A stretch of 30,312 nt of DNA from an uncultured Clostridia bacterium (GCA_945926565.1 CAMELY010000001.1:1-30312), one strand, 5' to 3'; shown: positions 1-7,933, counted from the stretch's first letter. A program made the numbers and translations. The notes: generated by a model not told the origin, from the letters alone.

Positions 1-5
1 TTTTT

Positions 6-129
6 CGAACAAAATCGTAGATTTTGTTCGAGCGTGTCGATCTTTATCGACACGCTGAGGCCCTCTGCTTTCGCTTGCCGAAAGCAGAGGGCCTTTGCCC
101 TGCCGTCCCGTCCGCTGTGTCGGACGGGA
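6..129. repeat. Four consecutive perfect hairpins
   Basis: Four inverted repeats lie almost end to end. Their arms are 6-16/20-30 (11 bp, 3-nt loop), 31-41/46-56 (11 bp, 4-nt loop), 58-73/79-94 (16 bp, 5-nt loop) and 106-114/121-129 (9 bp, 6-nt loop). All arms are perfect. The third is followed by a short T run and could terminate transcription entering from the left. The four stems differ in sequence, so this is not a simple tandem repeat. Function is unknown: stacked terminators, a structured RNA or the edge of a mobile element are all possible. Confidence 0.75.
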
Positions 130-150
130 TATTTCTGTTTTGGAAAATAC

Positions 151-179
151 TTGCTATTTTCTCCTGTCTCTGCTATGCT
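151..179 (+). promoter_or_regulatory. Candidate promoter of the CAP-domain gene
   Basis: TTGCTA at 151-156, a 17-bp spacer and TATGCT at 174-179. A TG at 171-172 gives an extended -10. It lies in an AT-rich stretch between the hairpins and the CAP gene, about 48 bp before the start codon. Motif match only. Confidence 0.5.
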
Positions 180-226
180 GAAGATAACAAAATTTGGAAG
201 CCTTGAGATGAGAGAGGATGGTATTC

Positions 227-1600
227 ATGTACAACTGCAAGCGTGCGCTGGCGCTGCTGCTGACGCTGGCCGTTCTGCTGTTCGCGCTTCCGGCGACCGC
301 GCTGGCGTCGGATGAGACAACGGCAGAGGTTTCCATCGAGGTAACCTATGGCCAGACGGAGGCCAGAACCATGCTGGACATGGTAAACGAATTCCGAACC
401 GGCGATGAGGCGTGGGCATGGAACAGTGACGATACTGAAAAGATCGCCTATTCAGGTCTCCAGCCGTTGGTTTACGACTACGAACTGGAAGCAACTGCCA
501 TGCAGCGTGCTGCGGAGATCGCCCTGTCCTTCAGTCACACCCGGCCCAACGGAACAAGCTGTGCAACCGCATACATCGGCAGCTGGTATAGCCGCGGTGA
601 GAATATCGCGGCTGGAAACAGACTCTCCTCCGCCCAGGCTGTCTTTACAGGTTGGCAGGAGACCGACAAGACCTACATCGGTCAGGGCCACCGGCGCAAT
701 ATGCTTAGCTCCTCCTTTACCGCCATCGGCATCGGCCATGTGTATTTTAACGGTATACACTACTGGGTGCAGGAATTCAGAAATCCTGCCTCTGATGCGG
801 CGGAAACGGAGGCCAATGACGGCAAAACCTCCGTGGATATTGAGCTCCTGCTGTCCGACGCGGAGGTCTCTGTCAGCGCGGAGCCGTCCTCCCTGTCGGT
901 CGTCTGCGGCCAGTCCCAGGCGCTGCCCACGCTGAGCACCACAGTCCGGATGAGCGAGGCCTGGCCCGACAAAGCCAGCACCGTTGGAGTGGACTATACC
1001 TGGTCAGTGGAGGACAGCCAGCTCGCCGCCATCTCCGGAGATACAGTGACCGGTGTGCAAGAGGGAACGACCGCGCTGACGACCGCTGCCCTGGGGCAGA
1101 CAGTCTCTGTCCCACTGACTGTGGAAAAGGCCCCCTGTATCCACTCCTATGACGAAGCAGTGACGAAGCCAGCCTCCTGCACCGAGACCGGCGTGAAGAC
1201 GTATACCTGCGCCAAGTGCGGCGACAGCTATACCGAAACCATCCCGGCCGCAGGCCACACCACAGAAACGCGCAGCGCCAAAGAGCCCGGCTGTACCGAG
1301 GCCGGCTATACCGGCGACGCCGTCTGTACCGTCTGCGGCAAGACCGTTGAGCAGGGGCAGTCTATCCCGGCTACGGGGCACTCCACACAAGTGCGCAGCG
1401 CCAAAGAGCCCGGCTGTACCGAGGCCGGCTATACCGGCGACGCCGTCTGTACCGTCTGCGGCAAGACCGTTGAGCAGGGGCAGTCTATCCCGGCCACGGG
1501 GCACTCCACAGAAACGCGCAACGCCAAAGAGCCCGGCTGTACCGAGGCCGGCTATACCGGCGACGCTGTCTGTACCGTCTGCGGCAAGACCGTTGAGTAG
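227..1600 (+). CDS. Secreted CAP-domain protein, N-terminal part ending at an in-frame amber
   Basis: The ATG at 227 is preferred over the ATG at 218, because the GAGAGG ribosome site at 212-217 touches 218 but is well spaced from 227. A signal peptide (KR, then a long Leu/Ala core, ending near ALA-S) covers residues 1-28. A CAP/SCP domain follows, with the recognisable SHTRP, RGENIA and GHRRNML motifs, so secretion to the cell surface or medium is likely. Next come a bacterial Ig-like segment and Cys-rich units each holding a CxxC pair (CAKC, CTVC). The frame ends at TAG 1598-1600, where the two preceding repeat copies have CAG (Gln). The same frame then stays open to 2944. The gene was therefore probably one protein of about 905 residues; as it stands the product lacks all fibronectin-like domains. 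The substrate or partner of the CAP domain is unknown. Confidence 0.85.
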   Translation: MYNCKRALALLLTLAVLLFALPATALASDETTAEVSIEVTYGQTEARTMLDMVNEFRTGDEAWAWNSDDTEKIAYSGLQPLVYDYELEATAMQRAAEIALSFSHTRPNGTSCATAYIGSWYSRGENIAAGNRLSSAQAVFTGWQETDKTYIGQGHRRNMLSSSFTAIGIGHVYFNGIHYWVQEFRNPASDAAETEANDGKTSVDIELLLSDAEVSVSAEPSSLSVVCGQSQALPTLSTTVRMSEAWPDKASTVGVDYTWSVEDSQLAAISGDTVTGVQEGTTALTTAALGQTVSVPLTVEKAPCIHSYDEAVTKPASCTETGVKTYTCAKCGDSYTETIPAAGHTTETRSAKEPGCTEAGYTGDAVCTVCGKTVEQGQSIPATGHSTQVRSAKEPGCTEAGYTGDAVCTVCGKTVEQGQSIPATGHSTETRNAKEPGCTEAGYTGDAVCTVCGKTVE

Positions 1601-1639
1601 GGCCAGGCTATCCCGGCCACGGGGCACAGCTATCAGTCC
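1271..1639 (+). repeat. Three 123-bp tandem repeats within the CAP gene
   Basis: Three near-identical 123-bp units begin at 1271, 1394 and 1517 and encode a 41-residue unit containing PGC, then CTVC, then IPATGH. The third carries the amber codon at 1598-1600. More diverged units of the same cysteine pattern flank them (CAKC before; CSRC and CTRC after). The high identity points to recent duplication or gene conversion. Confidence 0.9.
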
Positions 1640-2944
1640 ACCGTCACTGCCCCCACCTGCACCCAGCAGGGCTATACCACCCACACCTGCTCCCGCTGCG
1701 GCGACAGCTATGCCGACGCCCCCACCGCTGCTTTGGGCCACAGCTGGGATAAGGGTCAGGTGACAAAAGCGGCGACCTATACGGAAGAAGGGGTCAAGAC
1801 CTACACCTGCACGCGCTGCAATGGGACCAGAACGGAGTCCATTCCCAAAAGCGTTCCGGCCGCTCCCACGATTACCAAGGTGGAAAACGTCAACGGCGGC
1901 ATCAAGGTCACCTGGGGCGCGGTCGCCGGCGCGGAGCAGTACCGGCTGTACGTCTACTCCGAATCTACGGGCAGTTGGAAAAAGGTGACGGACACCGCCT
2001 CCACCAGCGCCACTTTCAATGGTATCAGCGGGATTTCCCTCAAGAGCGGCACCTCCTATCGCTTCACCGTCAAGTGCATCCGTCCGGCTGTCAGCAGCTA
2101 CGACAAGACCGGCAAGACCATCACCTACATCGCCCAGCCCGTTCTCTCCAGTGCCGCAAACGCCACCTCCGGCGTCACTGTCCAGTGGGGCAAGGTCACC
2201 GGGGCAGCCAAGTACCGGGTCTTCCGGAAGGTCAGCGGCGCCAGCAAGTGGGACAAGGTCACCGACACCACCTCTACCAGCTGCACTGATACGACAGCCA
2301 AGAGCGGCACCACCTATATCTACACGGTGCGCTGCATCTCCGGCGACGGCAAGAGCTACACCAGCAGCTACGACGCCAAGGGAAAAACCGTCCTCCGTCT
2401 GTCCAATCCGTCTGTGACAGTGAGCAACACCGCCTCCGGCGTGGCAGTCAAGTGGGGCAAGGTCACCGGAGCCAATGGATATTATGTCTACCGAAAGACC
2501 GACTCCGGCAAGTACAGCAAGATTGCCACCATTAAGAGCGGCAGCACAGTCAGCTACACCGACACTGCGGTCAAAAGCAAGAACGGAACCACCTACACCT
2601 ATACTGTCCGGGCCTATAATGGCTCCACCCTCAGCTCCTATGCAGGGAAGAAGATTGTCCGCCTGACTGCCCCCACCATCTCCAGCGTCACCAACAGCTC
2701 CGGCAGGACGATGACGGTGAAGTGGAACAAGAACAGCTCCGCCACCGGCTACCAGGTCTACTACAAGACCGGCTCCACGGTTAAGACGGTGACGGTCAAG
2801 GGCAGCAGCAGCCTGAGCAAGACGATCTCCGGTCTCACCAAGGGCAGCACCTACACCGTTTACGTCCGCAGCTACAAGACGGTCTCCGGGGTGAACTACT
2901 ACTCCGCCTGGAGCGGCTCCAAGACGGTAAAGATCTCCAAATAG
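1601..2944 (+). pseudogene. C-terminal part of the CAP protein: Cys units and four fibronectin type III-like domains
   Basis: This stretch is in the same frame as the CAP gene and has no stop until TAG 2942-2944. It encodes the rest of the fourth cysteine unit, two diverged units (CSRC, CTRC), then four fibronectin type III-like domains of about 85-95 residues. Each domain has the pattern 'GxxVxWxxVxGAxxYxVY' and ends in a Tyr-rich strand. No SORTAZ-type LPxTG, S-layer or membrane anchor is visible at the C-terminus. There is no ribosome site before the first possible start (TTG at 1733), so separate translation is unlikely. It is expressed only if the amber at 1598 is read through, or if that codon is a sequencing error. 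Confidence 0.75.
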
Positions 2945-2966
2945 CACACAATCAGTCCGGACAACT

Positions 2967-2996
2967 GATGCGGCGCCCCTGCCGGGGCGCCGCATC
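2967..2996 (+). terminator. Hairpin after the CAP gene
   Basis: A perfect 13-bp GC-rich stem (2967-2979 with 2984-2996) with a 4-nt loop starts 22 bp after the stop codon. The following T run is short (GTTTC), so termination strength is uncertain. Confidence 0.6.
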
Positions 2997-3029
2997 GGCG
3001 TTTCAAACAGCGCTCTGATTGGAGCCGTA

Positions 3030-3204
3030 TCACCGGCAGTGCCCAGCCCTCTGGGCGCTGAGATAGTCCGCCAGGGCCAGCTCCGAGCACAGGGTGCGGG
3101 ACAGGCCGCGCTCCAGAACCCGGTCAGCCTCCAGAAGGCGGCGGATCCCCTCTGCCTGAGAAACCGTCTCCAGCATCCGGTCGGCCTCTGCGGACAGGCA
3201 CTGG
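3030..3204 (-). pseudogene. Coding-like tail in a second frame behind the LytTR domain
   Basis: On the minus strand the LytTR frame ends its family homology near 3205. A different frame from there to the stop at 3030 reads like a genuine helical, charged protein end (CLSAEADRMLETVSQ then RRLLEADRVLERG), with GC-rich third positions. Removing one base near 3205 would join it to the LytTR domain. It may be a frameshifted C-terminal tail of that regulator or the end of another gene. I do not recognise the family. Confidence 0.35.
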
Positions 3205-3552
3205 GCCGCCCAGCAGGGCCAGGTAGTGGCTTTTGACCTCTCCCATCTTGCTGCGGCCGATGGGCAGGACGACCCCGTCATCCAGGGTGACCTGATTGGC
3301 GTGAATCCGCTGGATATAGCGGTAGTTCACCAGATATCCCTTGTGGATGCGGATAAAGCCGTGGGGCTGGGTGAGCGCTTCCAGCTTTTCCATGGTCATC
3401 TTGACCTCCAGCGGCGCGCTCCGGTCGGTGAGGTGGAGCAGCTGGTAGTTTCTGCTGCCCTCAATATAGCGGATCTGCTCCCGCTTCAGGGAGAGCAGGC
3501 TGGCGCGGGTGGCGAACTGGATGTAGGCCCCGTCCTGGGTCTGAAGGCAGTT
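3205..3552 (-). pseudogene. LytTR DNA-binding domain fragment without receiver
   Basis: This encodes an essentially complete LytTR domain of about 100 residues, the DNA-binding module of AgrA/LytR/VirR-type response regulators. Visible motifs are REQIRYIEGSRNY, FIRIHKGYLVNYRYI and LPIGRSKMGEV. Such regulators normally carry an N-terminal phospho-receiver domain, and none precedes it here. Upstream the strand runs into a GH3 glycosidase in another frame. The open frame extends to 3124-3579, but its ATG at 3579 lies inside the GH3 reading and has no ribosome site. The last residues of that frame (after LLGG) are Arg/Gly/Pro-rich and look out of frame. I read it as the remnant of a regulator left by a deletion or chimeric join. 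Confidence 0.7.
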
Positions 3553-5041
3553 CTTCGCGTACAGCGTCGTTGAGGGCATAGTGCTTGACGTAGGTGTAGC
3601 AGCCTCTGCTCACGGCGCCCCGGATCTCGGCAGCGGCCATCTTGCCGGCCAGCAGACCGTCCTCGGAGAAGTACTCAAAGTTGCGGCCGCCGAAGGGAGA
3701 GCGGTGGGTGTCAGCGCCGGGGCCATAGAGGCCGGTGACGCCGTTGGCCAGCGCCTCGTCGCCCAGGCACTCGCCCATCTCCTCCACCAGCTTCTGGTTC
3801 CAGGTGCAGGCCATGACCACCTCGCTGCAGAACTGGACGCCGCTGATGCCGTTGACCAGGCCGTTCAGGCCGGCGGGGCCGTCAATGTCCACGGTGGCGG
3901 GCTTGGAGACGGAGGCGATGCTGATGGTCTGATAGCCGCCGGTGGTGATCAGGTTGACCATATCCTCCACAGAGAGCTGCTCCAGCAGCTGTTGCCACTT
4001 GGGATCGTCATAGTCCAGGCCGATCACATCCGCCAGGGTGAGGCCGTTGTCCTGGATCACGATGGGCTCGGCGTCGGGATCCTCCGGCACGGAGTAATCC
4101 TCAATCGCGGCAATCAGCTCGGCAGAGGCCTCCCGGTCGGGGGTGCGCTGGGTGGGCAGGGTGCCCTCCCAGTCGGCACGGGAGATGACCACGATGGCGG
4201 TGTCGGAGAACTCCTTGGCGGAGTCGATCAGATCCCCATACTCGGAGACAGCGGGCTCATAGATGTTAAAGTCATTGCCCATCATGTTGAACACGTTGCC
4301 CTCGTACTCACCGGTTTTCAGATTGGAGTAGAAGTCGAGCAGCCCGTCGTTCACGGTGAAGCCAGCCACTTCCAGGCCGCCCTTCACGGAGACGTTCTTG
4401 GTCTCGTCGCCGGAGCCGGAGCCCGCGCCGCCGTAGGCCGGGGCATAAGAGCCGTAGCCAAAGACGTTGACCTTCTTCTCCGCCAGAGGCAGGGTGCTGC
4501 CCTCGTTCTTCAGCAGACCGATGCCCTCGCCCTCCAGCTCCTGAGTCTTGGCCTTGGAAGCCTCTTCCGCCGCGGTGATCTCGTCCGAGGAGCTCTGGCC
4601 GGAGAGGAACTGGTTGACGACCACGTTAAAGCGGGCCACGGCGATGTTGAGCACCAGCAGCGCCGCCAGCACCACGCACAGCAGGGCAGAGCCCACCTTC
4701 CGCACGCTGCGGATGCGCACCGCCCGGAAGATAAACAGGCCCAGCACAGCCACTGCCGCCACGGCAAACACGATGGCAATGATCATGGTCGCCTTCTCCA
4801 CGTGAAAGCCCAGGTCGACCTCATCGCCTTCTGCCAGCTCGATTTGCGGGGGGCCCATCTCCGGCATCGACTCGCCCTCGGGCGCAGCGCCGTCCCCGGG
4901 CATCTCTGCCATCTCTTCTGTCTCAGCCGGGGCGTCGGTGGGCGCCGCGGCGGTGTCCGTTGCCCAGCAGGGCAGTGCGGCCGCCATCACCAGCGCCAGG
5001 GACAGCGCCAGCAGGGAGAGCCGTTTCAGTACTTGCTTCAT
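3461..5041 (-). pseudogene. Truncated membrane-anchored GH3 glycoside hydrolase, fused out of frame to LytTR
   Basis: The start ATG at 5041 has an AGGAGG site just upstream. Residues 1-27 are a signal-like hydrophobic segment, followed by an acidic Pro/Glu stretch and two membrane helices (about 85-107 and 117-138). The GH3 C-type domain starts near 171 (GIGLLKNEGSTLPL) and comes before the barrel domain, a permuted order known in some ruminal GH3 beta-glucosidases. Barrel motifs include DGPAGLNG, RSPFGGRNFEYFSED and KHYALND (486-492). Family homology stops at KHYALND (about 3566). The usual QETNR continuation and the later nucleophile Asp are absent, and the last 34 residues are the LytTR region read in the wrong frame. 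The product should be catalytically dead. The substrate of the intact enzyme, probably a beta-glucoside or related plant sugar, cannot be told. Confidence 0.8.
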
Positions 5042-5089
5042 TCTAAAACCTCCTGTTCAAATGGTCGGCCATGGCTGCCGCCGGGGCAG

Positions 5090-5128
5090 GGATGCGTTCC
5101 GGCCCATGGCCCGCGCCGGGACGCATCC
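5090..5128 (-). promoter_or_regulatory. Leader hairpin upstream of the GH3 gene
   Basis: Inverted repeat 5090-5103 / 5115-5128: 14 positions with one non-Watson-Crick pair and an 11-nt loop, about 50 nt before the start codon. A weak promoter candidate (TTGCTT, 17 bp, TAAATA on the minus strand, 5223-5251) lies further upstream. Apart from this hairpin and the terminator at 5327, I see nothing in 5042-5435. Confidence 0.4.
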
Positions 5129-5326
5129 GCAATGGTATAGAGAGCGGCAGCGGGCCGCGATCTATCGACAAGAAGGGATTCCGTATTCGCCGCGGCAGCG
5201 CTCCGCCGCAGCGTGCTGCCCTTATTTAACCATTTGTTTCAATTTAAGCAAGTAGGGCTGGAGCTTCAGCGTGTAATCGAGCAAAACAGCATTCTCTCCT
5301 GGACAAACCGCGCTATAAAATGACAA

Positions 5327-5356
5327 ACCGCCGTTCGTCCAGGGACGAACGGCGGT
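5327..5356 (-). terminator. Terminator of the radical-SAM/DUF4130 operon
   Basis: A 14-nt perfect inverted repeat (5327-5340 / 5343-5356) followed on the minus strand by a T-rich run (TTTGTCATTTTAT). It lies 80 bp after the DUF4130 stop codon. Confidence 0.75.
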
Positions 5357-5435
5357 CCGGCAGACGGGAATCCCTCTGCCTCTTTTTCTGAAATTGAACT
5401 TGTCCCGGTGTTTCCGCGTCCAAACAGGAGGCAGG

Positions 5436-6308
5436 TCACACCGGTCCACTCCGCCGGGACGGCAGGGCGGGTTCCGGCCCCCTTTGCTCCGTTCTCCGGC
5501 AGGAGGCGGAGGGCGGCTCCCGCAGCTCCCGCTTCCGTGGCGGGGCTCCCTCCAGCTCCCCCTTCAGCTCGGTCATGTGCTGCCAGTAGCGCTTGGGGAC
5601 GTTTCCCATGCGTAGCTTGGGGTTGTACCGGCCCTCGATGGCGATGGTGTCGTAAAACCGCTGCCACAGCCGCTGATAGTCCTCCTCCCGGGCGTCCGCC
5701 TGGGGAAACTCCATATGCTCCACCGGCACAATCGCCCACCGGCCCCTCTGGTGGACCAGGGCCTCATGGTGGGTGTGGTCGTAGAGCAAAAAGGTCTCTG
5801 TATTGAACCGCTGGCAGAAGTGGGGCCGCAGCAGGGGCAGCACCCGGTTTTTCGGGCTGATCTCCCCCCACAGCAGACCCCGGCAGTCGGCAAACCGGGT
5901 AAAGCCCTTGAGCAGGTGGGCCTCGTTGTACAGATGCCCCACCGCCTTGTTCAGCCGGTCCACCCGGTCATCCGCCAGCCAGTAGGTCACCCCCGGCCCC
6001 ACGTCCCAGGCCAGCCGGATGAACTGCCAGATGGCGCACTCCTTCTCCGGCATGCAGGTGAGAAAGGCGTGGCTCACCAGCCGCCGGGCCTCCTGGGACA
6101 CCTTGTCCCGCAAATCCCGGTAGACCTGCCGGGCCCGGGCCTCATCCGTCTCCACCGTCCGCTGGGGATAGAGGGAGATCTTCTCCTCCTCCGGGCCGGC
6201 AAAGGCCATGGGGGTCTCAAAATAGCGAAAGCTCTCGTCCACGCAGGTGAGAAAGCCGGCAAAGCTGCCGTCATAGCAATAGGACACCTGAGTCCACTCC
6301 GGTCTCAT
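5436..6308 (-). CDS. TIGR03915/DUF4130-type DNA metabolism protein
   Basis: A 290-residue protein of the family that pairs with a radical-SAM partner in clostridia and is sometimes found in bacteria fused to uracil-DNA glycosylase-like domains. Recognisable parts are the opening YCYDGSFAGFLTCVDE, a central KGFTRFADCRGLLWGEISP and a C-terminal region with EHMEFPQADAREEDYQRLW followed by RYNPKLRMGNVPKRYW. Its ATG overlaps the TGA of the radical-SAM gene (ATGA, 6305-6308), so the two are translationally coupled. The last 40 or so residues are rich in Pro, Arg and Glu and probably disordered. The family is annotated as a probable DNA metabolism protein; its reaction is not known. A catalytic role alongside the radical-SAM enzyme in DNA repair or modification is inference from this pairing and from the operator sites upstream. 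Confidence 0.85.
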   Translation of the reverse strand: MRPEWTQVSYCYDGSFAGFLTCVDESFRYFETPMAFAGPEEEKISLYPQRTVETDEARARQVYRDLRDKVSQEARRLVSHAFLTCMPEKECAIWQFIRLAWDVGPGVTYWLADDRVDRLNKAVGHLYNEAHLLKGFTRFADCRGLLWGEISPKNRVLPLLRPHFCQRFNTETFLLYDHTHHEALVHQRGRWAIVPVEHMEFPQADAREEDYQRLWQRFYDTIAIEGRYNPKLRMGNVPKRYWQHMTELKGELEGAPPRKRELREPPSASCRRTEQRGPEPALPSRRSGPV

Positions 6309-7582
6309 AGGCCGCCTCCAGTCTCAAACAGGGAGAGCTGCTCCGGCTGATAGGGCAGCAGGTTGGGCCGCTCCAGCTCCACCAGGTGGCGGAGCACTCC
6401 GTCCGGCCGCACCCGCAGGCCGTCGGTCATCCGGCCGGAGCAGGTGATAAAGTACTGGGCCCGCTTGAGCACCACTCCCAGCTTTTTTAGCCCCTCGTAG
6501 TCCAGCCGGCAGGCCCGGCGGGCGGTGAGAATCCGTCTGGCCGAGGTGACGCCGATCCCCGGCACTCGGAGCAGGGCCTCATAGTCTGCGGAGTTCACCT
6601 CCACTGGGAAGAACTCCATGTGCCGCAGGGCCCAGCAGCATTTCGGATCCAGCTTGGGGTCGAAGTTGGGGTTGCTCTCATCCAGCAGCTCCGAGGCGTC
6701 AAAGTGATAGAACCGGAGCAGCCAGTCCGCCTGATACAGCCGGTGCTCCCGCAGCAGCGGCGGCTGAAAGCCCTCCGGGGCGGGCAGCAGGCTGGAGTTG
6801 GAAACCGGCATATAGGCGGAGTAAAAGACCCGCTTGAGCCGGTATTTCTGGTAGAGATTCTGGGTCAGATTCAAAATATGCCGGTCGTCCTCCGGGGTGG
6901 CCCCGATGATCATCTGGGTGGACTGGCCCGCCGGGGCAAACCGGAGGGCCTGCCGGGCGGGGAGCTTGCGCAGCTCCCTCCGGCTCTCGGCGGAGCCGTC
7001 CCGGATGAGGGCCATGGGCTTCAGAATCGCGTCCTTCTTCTTGTCCGGGGCCAGCAGGCTCAGGCTCTTGGCCGACGGCAGCTCAATATTCACGCTCAGC
7101 CGGTCTGCCAGCAGCCCCAGTCGCCAGGTGAGCTGAGGGTCCGCCCCGGGAATCGCCTTGGCGTGGATATAGCCCCCGAAGCCGTATTTCTCCCGCAGCA
7201 GGGACAGGGCCCGGATCATCAGCTCGGTGGTGTAGTCCGGGTTGCGGATTACCGCCGAGCTGAGGAACAAGCCCTCGATATAGTTCCGGCGGTAGAACTG
7301 GATGGTCAGCTCCGCCAGCTCCTCCGGGGTGAAGGCGGCCCGGCGGGTGTCGTTGCTCCGGCGGTTGACGCAGTACTGGCAGTCGTAGACGCAGCAGTTG
7401 GTCAGCAGCACCTTGAGCAGCGTCACGCACCGGCCGTCGGCGGAGAAGGTGTGGCAGCAGCCCGCCGCCATGGTGGAGCCCATCCGCCCCTGCCGGGCCT
7501 TCCGGTCCAGGCCGCTGGAGGTACAGGCGGCGTCATATTTGGCGGCGTCGGTAAGCACCTCCAGCTTGTCCATCAGCTCCAC
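6305..7582 (-). CDS. Putative DNA modification/repair radical SAM protein (TIGR03916 type)
   Basis: A 425-residue radical-SAM enzyme. The 4Fe-4S cluster motif CxxxCxxC is at C64, C68 and C71 (CVYDCQYC), preceded by a Cys-containing N-terminal region (GCCHTFSADGRC). A helix-hairpin-helix-like segment near residue 340 (LLRVPGIGVTSARRIL) suggests nucleic-acid binding. A start at GTG 7582 is chosen because a GGGGAGGG ribosome site sits 8 nt upstream and the family begins at this point. It is the first gene of the operon, driven by the promoter at 7639-7667 with two LexA-type boxes between promoter and gene. The reaction is unknown; the family name reflects its linkage to DNA repair proteins. Confidence 0.9.
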   Translation of the reverse strand: MELMDKLEVLTDAAKYDAACTSSGLDRKARQGRMGSTMAAGCCHTFSADGRCVTLLKVLLTNCCVYDCQYCVNRRSNDTRRAAFTPEELAELTIQFYRRNYIEGLFLSSAVIRNPDYTTELMIRALSLLREKYGFGGYIHAKAIPGADPQLTWRLGLLADRLSVNIELPSAKSLSLLAPDKKKDAILKPMALIRDGSAESRRELRKLPARQALRFAPAGQSTQMIIGATPEDDRHILNLTQNLYQKYRLKRVFYSAYMPVSNSSLLPAPEGFQPPLLREHRLYQADWLLRFYHFDASELLDESNPNFDPKLDPKCCWALRHMEFFPVEVNSADYEALLRVPGIGVTSARRILTARRACRLDYEGLKKLGVVLKRAQYFITCSGRMTDGLRVRPDGVLRHLVELERPNLLPYQPEQLSLFETGGGL

Positions 7583-7608
7583 AGCCGCTCCCTCCCCTGC
7601 TCAGAATT

Positions 7609-7622
7609 CGAACATCCGTTTC
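7609..7622 (-). promoter_or_regulatory. LexA-type operator, distal box
   Basis: Read on the plus strand it is CGAACATCCGTTTC. Compared with the Gram-positive SOS box CGAACRNRYGTTYG it fails at one R and at the last G. It lies 26 bp before the radical-SAM start and 1 bp from the second box, at about +10 to +23 of the predicted transcript. Confidence 0.55.
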
Positions 7623-7623
7623 T

Positions 7624-7637
7624 GGAACTGTTGTTCT
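7624..7637 (-). promoter_or_regulatory. LexA-type operator, proximal box
   Basis: GGAACTGTTGTTCT contains the perfect core GAAC-N4-GTTC (7625-7636). It abuts the -10 element (7639-7644) and overlaps the predicted start site, where a bound repressor would block transcription. Its inner bases fit the SOS consensus less well than its arms. Confidence 0.6.
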
Positions 7638-7638
7638 A

Positions 7639-7667
7639 ATTATGACAGCGCCGCTCCTGTTTGTCAA
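7639..7667 (-). promoter_or_regulatory. Promoter of the radical-SAM/DUF4130 operon
   Basis: On the minus strand: TTGACA (7662-7667), a 17-bp spacer and CATAAT (7639-7644). This is a near-consensus housekeeping promoter. A strong promoter with overlapping operators is the usual design of a tightly repressed gene. Confidence 0.75.
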
Positions 7668-7875
7668 GAGGGGATTGCCGGTTGGGGGCAGCGCGGGACT
7701 GCTTTCAACAAATGCTCCTCTGCTGTGGGGCGGGCAGGGCTGGGCGCCCCGCCCCGGGCGGGGACGGCATCCCGCTCCTGTCCATGGTCAGGAACAGGAT
7801 CAGGGTCATGTTCAGGGTCACGGTCATGATCGGCCCCCAGTGGGGCCCAGTGGGTCGTTTGGATATATTTTCCAG

Positions 7876-7905
7876 AAAAAAGAGGAGGCCCCCAAGGGTC
7901 TCCTC
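7876..7905 (-). terminator. Terminator of the small membrane protein gene
   Basis: GAGGAG and CTCCTC arms (7882-7887 / 7900-7905) with an inner CCC/GGG pairing, followed on the minus strand by TTTTTT (7876-7881). Confidence 0.7.
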
Positions 7906-7933
7906 AAAGCAGATTTTCTTGCAGACCGGCCGG

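Noticed and set aside
6..30. CGAAC...GTTCG arms of the first hairpin as a LexA box
   Set aside because: The arms are 15 nt apart instead of 4 and form a perfect hairpin; half-site likeness only.
1598..1600. Amber codon reassigned genome-wide
   Set aside because: TAG ends the sigma-region-4-like gene (12663-12665) and the CAP frame itself (2942-2944) at sensible places.
1271..1639. CRISPR array
   Set aside because: The 123-bp repeats are contiguous, have no spacers and encode a protein repeat.
1004..2995. 663-residue minus-strand open frame opposite the CAP gene
   Set aside because: Gly/Ala/Val-rich mirror of a repetitive GC-rich gene; no ribosome site or domain. The same applies to the long plus-strand frames opposite ileS, mutL, mutS, pepF and GH3.
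7705..7828. Minus-strand frame with a hydrophobic Met/Thr/Leu start (MTVTLNMTLILFL), toxin-like
   Set aside because: It has no ribosome site, arises from a degenerate CAGGGTCA-type repeat and ends in Pro/Ala/Arg-rich sequence; chance is more likely.
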